From: Streptomyces diastaticus subsp. diastaticus
GTDB lineage: Bacteria; Actinomycetota; Actinomycetes; Streptomycetales; Streptomycetaceae
Direction of reading: 5' to 3'
Assembly (NCBI RefSeq): GCF_011170125.1
Contig: NZ_BLLN01000002.1
Coordinates: 963,501-1,027,500, forward strand
Length of the DNA: 64,000 bases
The notes under the pieces: generated by a model
Databases searched by the model: none
What the model was told of the DNA's origin: nothing
Seen by the model: only the letters and a program-made list of their open reading frames with translations
Shown here: positions 23,738-32,308 of the stretch, piece by piece
Position numbering within the stretch: position 1 is the first letter of the stretch
How the letters are laid out: each line of letters starts with the position of its first letter
Position numbers and translations under genes: made by a program

Positions 23738-25945
23738 TCAGCGGCCCTCGCCGCCGCCGAACAGGTCGGACGGGAGCTCGATGTCCGGGAGCCTGTTGTC
23801 CCCGCCTCCGGGCCGGTTCCCGCCCGGCTTGTCGTTGCCGCCGCCGTTGCCGTTGCCCGGGCGCTTGGGCTTCTTCTTTCCGGGCTTGTCCGGCTCGGGG
23901 ATGTTCACCAGGTTGAAGCCGGGGGCTTCCTTGCCCTCCAGCGCGCCGGCCATCGCGGTCTTCCAGATCGGTCCGGGGACCTCGCCGCCGAAGACCTTCT
24001 CGTGGTACTGGCCGCCGATGTTGATGTCGACCATCTGGCGCTTGTGCTGCGGGTCGCCGACCCAGACCGCGCCGGAGAGGTTCGGGGTGTAGCCGGCGAA
24101 CCAGGCGGCGTAGCGGAAGTCGGTGGTACCGGTCTTGCCGGCGCTGGCGCGGCCGTCGAGCCCCGCCTGGCGGCCGGTGCCGTCCTCGACCACGCCGCGC
24201 AGCAGGGTGTTGACGGTGTCGGCGGTCTTCTCCGACATGACCTTGGTGCAGGTCGACTTCGGCACCGGCACGGACTTCTTGTCCGGGCCGGTGATGGAGG
24301 CGATGGCGATCGGCGAGCAGTACGTGCCGCGCGTCGCGAAGGTGGCGTACGCGGAGGCCATCGTCAGCGGCGACACCTCCTCGGTGCCCAGCGCGATCGA
24401 CGGGCCCTGCCCGAAGTCGTTGCCGTCGGAGCGCTCGATGCCCATCTTCTTCGACAGCTCGACGACCGGGCAGGTGCCGATCTCGCTGATCATCTGCACG
24501 AAGTAGGTGTTGACCGAGAGGGCGGTCGCCTCCTTCATGGAGTACGGGCCGACCTCCTTGTCGTTCTCGTTGGCCAGCTCCTCCGAGGAGGTGTTGACGT
24601 AGTTGCCGGAGCAGGTCGCGACCGGGCTCGGGTACTGCATCTCGTACGGCGAGGAGTACGTCTTCGTCACCGGCATACCGCGTTCCAGGGCCGCCGCGGC
24701 CACGATGGGCTTGAAGGTGGAGCCGGGCTGGTAGCCGGCGCCGCCGCCCATGCTCGCGTTGACGGAGAGGTTCATCTCCATCTCGTTCTCGCCGTACCCG
24801 TACGGCCTGGACTGGCCCATGCCGGTGATCTTGCCGGTGCCGGGCTCGACCAGGGCGACCGCGGTGGCGACGTCGTCGTCCTGGTTGACGCCGTTCTCTA
24901 TGGCCGCCTGCACCGACTCCTGGGCCTTCGGCTCCAGGGTGGTGCGGATCGTCAGGCCGCCCCGGCGCCAGGTCTTCTGGCGGTCCTCGGGGGTCTTGCC
25001 GAAGACCGGGTCGGAGAGGAAGGCGCGGCGGACGTAGTCGCAGAAGAAGCCGGCGCCCTTGACGGCGGTGATGCAGCCGCTGCTGGGGCGGCTGATCTTC
25101 AGGCCGAGCGGGGACTTCTTCGCCTTCTCGGCCTCCTCCGGGGTGATGTCGCGGACGGCCGCCATCCGCTGGATGACGGTGTTGCGCCGCTTGGTCGCCT
25201 CCTGCTCGTCGTTGACCGGGTCGTACCGGCTGGGCGACTGGACCAGGCCGGCGAGGAGCGCCGACTCCTGGAGGTTCAGGTCCTTGGCGGGCTTGGAGAA
25301 GTAGCGCTGGGCTGCGGCCTCGACGCCGTAGGCCTGCTGCCCGAAGAAGGTGATGTTCAGGTAGTTCTCGAGGATGCCCTTCTTGCCGAGTTCCTCCTCG
25401 ATCTGGATGGCGAACTTCAGCTCGCGCACCTTGCGGCCGATCGTCTGCTGGGTGGCCTCGGCGACCTTGTCGGCGTCGTCACCGGCCTCCTCGACGAAGA
25501 CGTTCTTCACGTACTGCTGGGTCAGCGTCGAGGCGCCCTGGGAGACGCCGCCGCTCTGCGCGTTCTCGTTGACCGCGCGGAGGATGCCCTTGAGGTCGAT
25601 CGCGCCGTGCTCGTAGAAGCGCGAGTCCTCGATGGCGACGATCGCCTTCTGCATGTACGGCGAGATGTCCTTGAGGGGGACGACGGTGCGGTCCCGGTCG
25701 TACACGGTGGCGATCTTGCCGCCCTCCGCGTCCAGGATGGTGCTGCGCTGACTCAGCGGTGGCGTCTTGAGGTTGGCCGGCAGCTCGTCGAATCCCTCGA
25801 CCGAACCCTTCGCGGCCAGACCCAGGGCACCGGCGGCCGGCAGGGCGATACCCGCGAGCACCGCGCCGGCCACCACGCTGACCCCGAGGAACTTGGCGGC
25901 CTGCTGGGCCGGAGACAGGCCGCCGCCCGAGCGCTTGTTTCCCAT
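23738..25945 (-). CDS. bifunctional class A penicillin-binding protein
   Basis: A 735-aa peptidoglycan synthase. Residues ~15-45 are a signal anchor (FLGVSVVAGAVLAGIALPAAGALGL). The GT51 glycosyltransferase domain has IVAIEDSRFYEHG (catalytic Glu, about residue 106) and QGASTLTQQYVKN. The transpeptidase domain carries all three active-site motifs: STFK (409-412), SVN (477-479) and KTG (604-606). The C-terminal ~45 residues are Gly/Pro/Asn/Lys-rich and probably disordered. It works at the outer face of the membrane. It lies next to and divergent from wblA, an arrangement I remember from other streptomycetes (SCO3580/SCO3579). Confidence 0.95.
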   Translation of the reverse strand: MGNKRSGGGLSPAQQAAKFLGVSVVAGAVLAGIALPAAGALGLAAKGSVEGFDELPANLKTPPLSQRSTILDAEGGKIATVYDRDRTVVPLKDISPYMQKAIVAIEDSRFYEHGAIDLKGILRAVNENAQSGGVSQGASTLTQQYVKNVFVEEAGDDADKVAEATQQTIGRKVRELKFAIQIEEELGKKGILENYLNITFFGQQAYGVEAAAQRYFSKPAKDLNLQESALLAGLVQSPSRYDPVNDEQEATKRRNTVIQRMAAVRDITPEEAEKAKKSPLGLKISRPSSGCITAVKGAGFFCDYVRRAFLSDPVFGKTPEDRQKTWRRGGLTIRTTLEPKAQESVQAAIENGVNQDDDVATAVALVEPGTGKITGMGQSRPYGYGENEMEMNLSVNASMGGGAGYQPGSTFKPIVAAAALERGMPVTKTYSSPYEMQYPSPVATCSGNYVNTSSEELANENDKEVGPYSMKEATALSVNTYFVQMISEIGTCPVVELSKKMGIERSDGNDFGQGPSIALGTEEVSPLTMASAYATFATRGTYCSPIAIASITGPDKKSVPVPKSTCTKVMSEKTADTVNTLLRGVVEDGTGRQAGLDGRASAGKTGTTDFRYAAWFAGYTPNLSGAVWVGDPQHKRQMVDINIGGQYHEKVFGGEVPGPIWKTAMAGALEGKEAPGFNLVNIPEPDKPGKKKPKRPGNGNGGGNDKPGGNRPGGGDNRLPDIELPSDLFGGGEGR

Positions 25946-26680
25946 GAGGGGCAGCCTAATCCGTCAAGTGTGCTGTTCCGAGGGAGCGGGGCCCTGGGAG
26001 GAGGGCGGTACCGGACTGTGACATCCGGTTGGCTCAGGCGGGTGGAAAACGGACGGTACGCGGGCTCGCGCGGCGGTGTGCCGAGGGCGGGCGCCGGGTC
26101 TCGCGCGCGCGGACGCGGCTCCCGGCGCGGAGGTGGGCATTCGCCGGACAGGGGCGCAAACCTTGGCCTAAGGTATCCACAACTGTCACAGCACAGCCCT
26201 GCCGTAGCAAGCCCCCGTGCACGATGCGAGCGTGGACCGCGCATGACCAGAGCCTGAGACCGAGCCGCACACGGGCCCCGACGGTGCCGCCCTCCTCCCG
26301 GACTCCCGAATCCCGGTGTGGCGGTGCGTCCCCGGCGGGCGTCCGGCCCCGCAAGCCGTGTTCTCGAACAGCCGTCACCCGAGGACCGGCCGGCCCACCT
26401 GCCCCACCACCGCCGCCCGGCGGCGTTGTGCGGGTGTTCGTGTGCTGATGTCCTCCATGTCCCAGGTGGAACGTCCTCATGCGCCGGGAAGGTCCCGCAT
26501 GTCCTCAGGTCACTCCGTTGGGTGATCTGCCGCGTACGCATAGTCCGTTCGGGCCATTCAAGATTGGGCCCGCTGGGGGTGTTGTGCTGTGCCCGGCTTC
26601 CGTAACGTCCTCAACTGGCTGCGGTGAATATGCCGCTGCCGCCGTGGGGGAGCCTCGATTCGGGAGAGGACGGCGCCGGT
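25946..26680. promoter_or_regulatory. long intergenic region upstream of PBP and wblA
   Basis: 735 bp separate the divergent PBP and wblA starts. The PBP promoter should lie at the left, near 25950-26030. The right ~250 bp must carry the wblA promoter and leader, including the palindrome listed at 26510-26525. A GTATCCACA motif, one mismatch from a DnaA-box consensus, occurs at about 26173-26181. Several long GC-rich open frames here have no start context or recognisable content and are not called. The unusual length agrees with complex developmental control of wblA. Confidence 0.5.
26510..26525. promoter_or_regulatory. 16-bp palindrome upstream of wblA, BldM-like
   Basis: TCAC-TCCGTTGG-GTGA is an interrupted palindrome ~155 bp before the wblA start. 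As I recall it, the BldM homodimer consensus is TCAC-CCGNNCGG-GTGA; this site has the same length, both half-sites and the inner GG. BldM is an atypical response regulator of Streptomyces development, and wblA would be a plausible target. Assignment rests on memory of the motif only. Confidence 0.4.
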
Positions 26681-27055
26681 ATGGGCTGGGTGACCGACTG
26701 GAGTGCGCAGGCCGCCTGCCGCACTACCGATCCGGATGAACTGTTCGTACAAGGAGCAGCGCAGAACAGGGCCAAGGCGGTGTGCACCGGATGTCCGGTG
26801 CGCACGGAGTGCCTGGCGGACGCGCTGGACAACCGCGTCGAGTTCGGCGTGTGGGGTGGCATGACCGAGCGGGAGCGCCGAGCGCTGCTGCGCCGTCGGC
26901 CCACCGTCACGTCGTGGCGCAGGTTGCTGGAGACCGCGCGAGTGGAGTACGAGCGCGGGGTGGGCCTGCTGCCCGCCGACGCGGAGGTGAACGACAACTC
27001 CGCACTGACCGCCGACGACCGCGAGGTCTACGCGCGGCTGCTCGCCGTCGGGTAG
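26681..27055 (+). CDS. wblA: WhiB-like Fe-S transcriptional regulator WblA
   Basis: About 124 aa from ATG 26681 (MGWVTDWSAQAAC), preceded by GGGAGAGGA; ATGs at 26624 and 26630 give longer variants. Four conserved Cys ligate a [4Fe-4S] cluster: AACRTTD, AVCTGCPVRTEC. The WhiB turn motif GVWGGMTERERRALLRRRP follows. The sequence and its place beside the PBP gene match S. coelicolor WblA (SCO3579). That protein acts with a sigma factor to repress antibiotic genes and is needed for sporulation of aerial hyphae (known). The C-terminal extension after residue ~95 is variable. It is convergent with the ArsA-type gene. Confidence 0.93.
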   Translation: MGWVTDWSAQAACRTTDPDELFVQGAAQNRAKAVCTGCPVRTECLADALDNRVEFGVWGGMTERERRALLRRRPTVTSWRRLLETARVEYERGVGLLPADAEVNDNSALTADDREVYARLLAVG

Positions 27056-27318
27056 CCCCCGGGCGGCCGTCCGCCGGTCGGCTCGGCCGGCCGGGCGCGA
27101 GCGGGGAGTACGGGAGACGGGCGCGGGCCGATCGCCGGCCGGGCGCCCGGTCCCGGTGACGTACGTGGGTACGGGTGTGTCGCCGGACCGCCGGCCGCCG
27201 GGTGCGAGCACCGAGGGCGCGGCACGGGTGTGGCCGCCGCCGAACCGGACGCCCCGCGCCACGAGGCGCGGCGTGCGCGGTCGTGGCGTCCGCGTCCCCC
27301 GCCGCGCGCCAGGGGGGC

Positions 27319-28674
27319 TCAGGCTTGCGGGACGTCCTCGGGCGCGGGGCCGGCCTCGGCGAGGCAGGCGCCGATGGCGCGCAGCCCCGCGAGGTCGTGG
27401 ACGTCGCCCGGCAGGGCCGCCACCTCGGCGACGGGCACCTCGGGGTGCCGGGCCGTGAAGCGGTCGCGGGTGCGCTGCTCGCGGGCGAGCAGCATCATGC
27501 GCTCGGCGTGCAGGCGCAGCAGCCCCACCGTCAACTCCTCGACCGTAACCGTGTCTTCCTCGTCCGAACCCCTCCCGTCCCCTTCCGCCCCGGTCGCCAC
27601 TTCCGGGCGCGCACCGTCCTGACCGGCGGGGGAGCCGGGGCCGGGGGCGGCGCGATCGGAGGCGGCTGCGGCCGCGCTCGGGCGCGTACCGGAGTTACCG
27701 ACGAGTCCAGCTTTCCCGGGCGGCTGATCCACAATGCCGCCGCCGTCAAGATTTTCCGCCGCCGCCAGCGCCTGCTCGGCGGAGAGCTGGGCGGCGCCGC
27801 TGGAGTGCACGCGGTTGAGGACCAGGCCGGCCAGCGGCATCCTCTCGGCGCCGAGGCGCTCCACGAAGTAGGCGGCCTCGCGCAGGGCGTCCCGCTCCGG
27901 CACGGCGACCACCAGGAAGGCCGTCCCCGGCGCCTGGAGGAGCTGGAAGGTGGCGTCGGCGCGGGTGCGGAAACCGCCGAACATGGAGTCCATGGCGGCC
28001 ACGAAGGTCTGCACGTCGCGCAGGAGCTGGCCGCCGAGGAGCTTGCCGAGAACGCCGGTCATCATCGACATCCCGGCGTTGAGGAACTTCATCCCGGCCC
28101 GGCCGCCGACCTTGGCGGGCGCCATCAGCAGCCGGATCAGCTTGCCGTCGAGGAACGAGCCGAGCCGCTTGGGCGCGTCCAGGAAGTCCAGGGCCGAGCG
28201 CGAGGGCGGGGTGTCGACGACGATGAGGTCCCATTCCTCGGTGGCCCGGAGCTGCCCCAGCTTCTCCATCGCCATGTACTCCTGCGTCCCGGCGAACCCG
28301 GCCGACAGCGACTGGTAGAAGGGGTTCTCCAGGATCGCCCGGGCCCGCTCCGGGTCGGCGTGGGCCTCGACGATCTCGTCGAAGGTCCGCTTCATGTCGA
28401 GCATCATCGCGTGCAGTTCGCCCTCGCCCTCGACACCGGGGACCTGGCGCGGCACGTTGTCCAGCGAGTCGATGCCCATGGACTGGGCGAGGCGGCGGGC
28501 CGGGTCGATGGTGAGCACGACGACCCGGCGGCCGCGCTCGGCGGCGCGTAGGCCGAGGGCGGCGGCGGTCGTCGTCTTGCCGACACCGCCCGAGCCGCAG
28601 CAGACCACGATCCGGGTCTCCGGGTCGTCCAGCAGCGGATCGACGGCGAGCGGATTCGCCGGTTCCAGACTCAC
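27319..28674 (-). CDS. ArsA/GET3-family ATPase (second of a pair)
   Basis: 451 aa from GTG 28674, which has AGGAGGA seven bases upstream; an upstream ATG in frame overlaps the preceding gene and is disfavoured. The signature P-loop is CCGSGGVGKTTTAAALGL, followed by VVVLTIDPARRLAQSMG (switch I) and LIVVDTPPSRSALDFLDAP (switch II). An insert of ~90 low-complexity residues (Ala, Gly, Asp, Pro) near 330-420 splits the C-terminal part. No metal-binding Cys triad typical of arsenite pumps is present, so arsenic transport is unlikely. In actinobacteria this pair is conserved and of unknown role. Transcribed 31 bp downstream of its paralogue. Confidence 0.88.
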   Translation of the reverse strand: MSLEPANPLAVDPLLDDPETRIVVCCGSGGVGKTTTAAALGLRAAERGRRVVVLTIDPARRLAQSMGIDSLDNVPRQVPGVEGEGELHAMMLDMKRTFDEIVEAHADPERARAILENPFYQSLSAGFAGTQEYMAMEKLGQLRATEEWDLIVVDTPPSRSALDFLDAPKRLGSFLDGKLIRLLMAPAKVGGRAGMKFLNAGMSMMTGVLGKLLGGQLLRDVQTFVAAMDSMFGGFRTRADATFQLLQAPGTAFLVVAVPERDALREAAYFVERLGAERMPLAGLVLNRVHSSGAAQLSAEQALAAAENLDGGGIVDQPPGKAGLVGNSGTRPSAAAAASDRAAPGPGSPAGQDGARPEVATGAEGDGRGSDEEDTVTVEELTVGLLRLHAERMMLLAREQRTRDRFTARHPEVPVAEVAALPGDVHDLAGLRAIGACLAEAGPAPEDVPQA

Positions 28675-28705
28675 CTGGGGTCCTCCTCGCTCGGGGCTCA
28701 CCGCG

Positions 28706-29695
28706 TCATGCCCCGGCCCCGACACCCTGCTCGCGCAGGAGCGCCGACAGTTCGTGGACACCGGCCAGGTCCATGCCCCCGGTGAGCAGCGGCAGCTCGT
28801 GCAGGGGCAGGCCGAGGCCGGTCAGGACCGAGTGCTGGGCGCGCTCCAGGGTGTGCCGTTCGGCGTACTCGGCGGCCTGCTCCAGCAGGGGGGCGACCAG
28901 GCGTTCGGCCTTGCCGCCGCGGCGGGCGCCGCCGAGGCCGGCGGCGGAGAGCGCCTTGGCGACGGCGGCGGGCGGCGGGCCCTCCACCGCGGTACGCAGC
29001 GCCGCCCCGCCGAGCAGGGCGGGGCGGACCATGTTGACCGCGACGCGGCCGACCGGCAGGCCGGCGGCGCGCAGCTCGGCGATGCCGTCGACGGTCTCCT
29101 GGACCGGCATCTCCTCCAGCAGGGTGACCAGGTGGACCTGGGTCTGCGAAGACTTCAGGACGCCCATCACCGCCTGGGCCTGATGATGTATCGGGCCGAC
29201 CCTGGCGAGCCCGGCGACCTCGTCGTTGACGTTGAGGAAGCGGGTGACGCGGCCCGTGGGCGGGGCGTCCATGACCACGTGGTCGTAGGCGTACCTGCCG
29301 GTCTTCCCCTTGCGGCGGACCGCCTCGCACGCCTTGCCGGTGAGCAGGACGTCGCGCAGGCCGGGGGCGACGGTGGTGGCGAAGTCGATGGCGCCGAGCT
29401 TCTTCAGGGCCCGGCCCGCGCCGCCGAGCTTGTAGAACATCTGGAGGTAGTCGAGGAGGGCCAGCTCCGGGTCGATCGCCAGCGCGTACACCTCGCCGCC
29501 GCCCGGCACCGCCGCGATCTTCCGCTCCTCGTAGGGCAGCGGCTCGGTCTCGAAGACCTGGGCGATGCCCTGCCGGCCCTCGACCTCGACCAGCAGGGTC
29601 CGCCCTCCCCGCGCGGCGAGGGCGAGCGCGAGTGCGGCGGCGACCGTCGTCTTGCCGGTCCCGCCCTTGCCGCTGACGACCTGGAGCCTGCTCAC
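28706..29695 (-). CDS. ArsA/GET3-family ATPase (first of a pair)
   Basis: 329 aa from GTG 29695 (VSRLQVVSGKGGTGKTT). The P-loop SGKGGTGKTTVAAALAL, RTLLVEVEGRQG and HVVMDAPPTGRVTRFLN are the nucleotide-binding motifs. Here the switch-I Asp of ArsA (ILxDxDPA) is replaced by VEVEGR, as is usual in the actinobacterial two-subunit family. The adjacent, paired paralogue suggests a heterodimer. No arsenic-resistance gene lies nearby. It is divergent from the DUF4177/RidA operon. Confidence 0.88.
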   Translation of the reverse strand: MSRLQVVSGKGGTGKTTVAAALALALAARGGRTLLVEVEGRQGIAQVFETEPLPYEERKIAAVPGGGEVYALAIDPELALLDYLQMFYKLGGAGRALKKLGAIDFATTVAPGLRDVLLTGKACEAVRRKGKTGRYAYDHVVMDAPPTGRVTRFLNVNDEVAGLARVGPIHHQAQAVMGVLKSSQTQVHLVTLLEEMPVQETVDGIAELRAAGLPVGRVAVNMVRPALLGGAALRTAVEGPPPAAVAKALSAAGLGGARRGGKAERLVAPLLEQAAEYAERHTLERAQHSVLTGLGLPLHELPLLTGGMDLAGVHELSALLREQGVGAGA

Positions 29696-29776
29696 GCCAT
29701 CGAGCCTAACCACTGGGGCGTCGCGGTACGCATGGGCCCGCGCGGGGCGGGCGGGCGGAGCCGTTACAGTCGCCGT

Positions 29777-29938
29777 ATGACCAAGAAATTCGAGTACGCG
29801 ACGGTGCCGCTCCTCGTGCACGCGACCAAGCAGATCCTGGACACCTGGGGCGAGGACGGCTGGGAGCTGGTGCAGGTCGTGCCCGGTCCCAACCCCGAGC
29901 AGCTCGTCGCCTACCTCAAGCGCGAGAAGCAGGCGTGA
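29777..29938 (+). CDS. DUF4177 small protein
   Basis: A 53-aa protein: [48 protein letters not shown]. This is the complete DUF4177 pattern, a strand-helix-strand-strand mini domain with the WGxxGWELVxV core. Role unknown. Its stop overlaps the RidA start (GTGA), so they are translated together; the pair is conserved in Streptomyces as far as I recall. Confidence 0.88.
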   Translation: MTKKFEYATVPLLVHATKQILDTWGEDGWELVQVVPGPNPEQLVAYLKREKQA

Positions 29939-30402
29939 GCGCGGTCGAGGCGCGCATCACCGAACTGGGGCTGACCCTGCCCGACGTGGTGCCGCCGCTC
30001 GCCTCGTACCAGCCCGCGGTGACCTCCGGGGTGTACGTGTACACCTCGGGCCAGCTGCCCATGGTGGACGGTGTCCTCCCGCTGACCGGCAAGGTCGGTG
30101 CCGAGGTGACGCCGGAGGACGCCAAGGACCTGGCCCGGGTCTGCGCGCTGAACGCCCTGGCGGCCGTGAAGTCGGTCGCCGGTGACCTGGACCGGGTCGC
30201 CCGGGTGGTGAAGGTCACCGGGTTCGTCGCCTCGGCCCCGGACTTCACCGGCCAGCCCGCCGTGCTCAACGGCGCCAGCGAACTCCTCGGCGAGATCCTC
30301 GGCGACAAGGGCGTGCACGCCCGCAGCGCCGTCGGCGTGGCCGTGCTGCCGCTGGACGCGCCGGTCGAGGTGGAGATCCAGGTGGAGCTGGCCTCGGCCT
30401 GA
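29935..30402 (+). CDS. RidA family (YjgF/YER057c/UK114) protein
   Basis: A 155-aa protein starting at GTG, coupled to the DUF4177 gene. Features of the RidA fold: [45 protein letters not shown] and [29 protein letters not shown]. The C-terminal [20 protein letters not shown] contains the substrate-binding Arg seen in imine deaminases. True RidA hydrolyses reactive enamine/imine intermediates. The long N-terminus and the 155-aa length place this in a divergent subgroup, so deaminase activity is plausible but unproven. Confidence 0.88.
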   Translation: MSAVEARITELGLTLPDVVPPLASYQPAVTSGVYVYTSGQLPMVDGVLPLTGKVGAEVTPEDAKDLARVCALNALAAVKSVAGDLDRVARVVKVTGFVASAPDFTGQPAVLNGASELLGEILGDKGVHARSAVGVAVLPLDAPVEVEIQVELASA

Positions 30403-30427
30403 CCCCGCGCCCACCGCCGTACGTGTA

Positions 30428-30457
30428 CGCGCCGTTCCCCCCGGGGGGAACGGCGCG
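30428..30457 (+). terminator. intrinsic terminator after RidA gene
   Basis: A perfect 30-bp palindrome, CGCGCCGTTCCCCCC followed by its complement, with no loop spacer, lies 26 bp after the RidA stop. It has no T-tract, which is normal for GC-rich actinobacterial terminators. Confidence 0.7.
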
Positions 30458-30525
30458 TTCCGCGTCCCCGGGGCGGCCGGCCGGTGGCTCTCGAACAATC
30501 GAGCCACACCGGATAGCCTCCGGCC

Positions 30526-31416
30526 ATGGCGAACGGTCAGTGGTACCCGCCCGAATGGCCCGCCCGCATCAGGGCGCTGGCCAGCGGCGAACTCACCCCG
30601 GCGGCCCCGCGGCGGGCCGCCACGGTCATGCTCCTGCGCGACGGGCCCGACGGCACGGGGCCGCGCGTGCACATGGTGCGCCGCCGCGCCTCGATGGCCT
30701 TCGCGGGCGGTGCGTACGCCTACCCCGGCGGCGGCGTCGACCCGCGCGACGACCGGCCCGTGCGGTGGGCCGGGCCCTCGCTGGAGAGCTGGGGCGAGCG
30801 GCTCGGGGTGAGCCCGGCCGAGGCGCAGGCGGTGGTCTGCGCGGCCGTGCGGGAGACCTTCGAGGAGGCCGGGGTCCTGCTGGCAGGCCCCGGTCCGGAC
30901 AGCGTCGTCGCCGACACCACGGGCGAGGAGTGGGCGGCCGACCGGGCCGCGCTGGAGGCGCACGAGCTGTCGTTCGCCGACTTCCTCGACCGGCGGGGCC
31001 TGGTCCTGCGCTCCGACCTGCTCGCCGCCTGGGCGCGCTGGATCACCCCGGAGTTCGAGCCCCGCCGCTACGACACCTGGTTCTTCGCCGCCGTGCTGCC
31101 CGTCGGACAGGTCACCGTCGAGACCTCCGGCGAGGCCGACCGCACCGAATGGGCCCGGCCCGCCGACGCCGCCGCCCGCTACGACCGGGGCGAGCTGCTG
31201 ATGATGCCGCCCACCATCGCGACCCTGCGCGCGCTGCTGCCGTACACGAGCGCCGCCGAGGCGCTCGCGGGCGCCGCCGACCAGGACCTGACGCCGGTGG
31301 TGGCCGAGGCCGAGCTGCGCGGCGAGGAGGTCGTGCTGACCTGGCCGGGGCACGAGGAGTTCACCAGGCACGTGCCCACCGGGCCGCGCGCACCGCTGGA
31401 AGGGCGTCGGTCATGA
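30526..31416 (+). CDS. NUDIX hydrolase (NUDT19-like)
   Basis: A 296-aa protein. The Nudix box is split, as in the NUDT19/RP2 group: FAGGAYAYPGGGVDP, an insert of ~45 residues, then VCAAVRETFEEAGVLL carrying the catalytic Glu residues. NUDT19-type enzymes cleave CoA or acyl-CoA esters in animals; the bacterial substrates are uncertain. A C-terminal segment (ELLMMPPTIATLRALL) is typical of the group. Its stop overlaps the ATG of the MBL-fold gene, suggesting one operon. Confidence 0.88.
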   Translation: MANGQWYPPEWPARIRALASGELTPAAPRRAATVMLLRDGPDGTGPRVHMVRRRASMAFAGGAYAYPGGGVDPRDDRPVRWAGPSLESWGERLGVSPAEAQAVVCAAVRETFEEAGVLLAGPGPDSVVADTTGEEWAADRAALEAHELSFADFLDRRGLVLRSDLLAAWARWITPEFEPRRYDTWFFAAVLPVGQVTVETSGEADRTEWARPADAAARYDRGELLMMPPTIATLRALLPYTSAAEALAGAADQDLTPVVAEAELRGEEVVLTWPGHEEFTRHVPTGPRAPLEGRRS

Positions 31417-32231
31417 CCGACGCGGCAGCCCTCCCCGGGCAGCCCCGGGGCGCCGTCGCGGGACCGGCCACCGCCCGTGCCGTGAACGTCCTCGCGCCCA
31501 ACCCCTCGGCGATGACGCTGGACGGCACCAACACCTGGCTCCTCGCCGAGCCCGACTCGGAGCTGGCCGTCGTCATCGACCCCGGCCCGCTCCACGAGGG
31601 GCACCTGCGGGCGGTCGTCGCCACCGCCGAGGCGGCCGGGCGGCGGATCGGGCTGACCCTGCTCACGCACGGCCACCCCGACCACGCCGAGGGCGCCGCC
31701 CGCTTCGCCGAGCTGACCGGCACCAAGGTGCGCGCCCTCGACCCGGCGCTGCGGCTGGGCGACGAGGGGCTCGGCGCCGGGGACGTCGTCACCACCGGCG
31801 GGCTGGAGCTGCGGGTCGTGCCGACCCCCGGGCACACCGCCGACTCGCTCAGCTTCCACCTGCCCGCCGACCGGGCCGTGCTGACGGGGGACACCGTTCT
31901 CGGGCGGGGCACCACGATGGTCTCCCACCCCGACGGCGGCCTCGGCGACTATCTCGACTCGCTGAGGCGGCTGCACTGCCTGACGACCGACGACGGCGTC
32001 AGCACCGTCCTGCCGGGCCACGGGCCCGTCCTCGACGACGCGCAGGGGGCGCTGGAGTTCTACCTCAGCCACCGCGCCGCCCGCCTCGACCAGGTCAGGG
32101 CCGCGGTGGAGGCGGGGGTGACCGAGCCGGGCGAGGTCGTCGCGCTGGTCTACGCGGCCGTGGACCGCAGCCTGTGGCCGGCGGCCGAGCTGTCGGTGCG
32201 GGCGCAGCTGGAGTACCTGCTGGGCGGCTGA
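31413..32231 (+). CDS. MBL-fold metallo-hydrolase (LACTB2-like)
   Basis: 272 aa from ATG 31413, overlapping the NUDIX stop. The metal-binding motif is THGHPDHAEG (HxHxDH), with further ligands in PTPGHTADSLSFHL, LTGDTVLG and VLPGHGP. The C-terminal helical region (ALEFYLSHRAARLDQVRAAV) matches the LACTB2/glyoxalase-II-like subgroup, which in animals is a ribonuclease and in bacteria is mostly uncharacterised. It is a cytoplasmic enzyme of unknown substrate, co-translated with the NUDIX protein. Confidence 0.88.
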   Translation: MTDAAALPGQPRGAVAGPATARAVNVLAPNPSAMTLDGTNTWLLAEPDSELAVVIDPGPLHEGHLRAVVATAEAAGRRIGLTLLTHGHPDHAEGAARFAELTGTKVRALDPALRLGDEGLGAGDVVTTGGLELRVVPTPGHTADSLSFHLPADRAVLTGDTVLGRGTTMVSHPDGGLGDYLDSLRRLHCLTTDDGVSTVLPGHGPVLDDAQGALEFYLSHRAARLDQVRAAVEAGVTEPGEVVALVYAAVDRSLWPAAELSVRAQLEYLLGG

Positions 32232-32250
32232 GGGCCGTCCGGGCACGCCG

Positions 32251-32299
32251 GAGGGCCGGGCGGCCGGCACCGGTGCCGGTGCGGCCCCGCCCGGCCCTC
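32251..32299. terminator. bidirectional terminator between MBL gene and crp
   Basis: GAGGGCCGGGCGGCC... pairs with ...GGCCCCGCCCGGCCCTC with one bulge, enclosing the inner palindrome GGCACCGGTGCC. It lies between convergent genes. Confidence 0.75.
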
Positions 32300-32308
32300 G
32301 GGGGTGGG

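Noticed and set aside
23735..26257. 840-codon plus-strand frame across the PBP gene
   Set aside because: PBP catalytic motifs are all on the minus strand; the plus frame is Val/Asp/Gly-rich shadow sequence.
27319..29695. Arsenical pump ATPase (arsenic resistance)
   Set aside because: No Cys metal-site triad and no arsB, arsC or arsR nearby.
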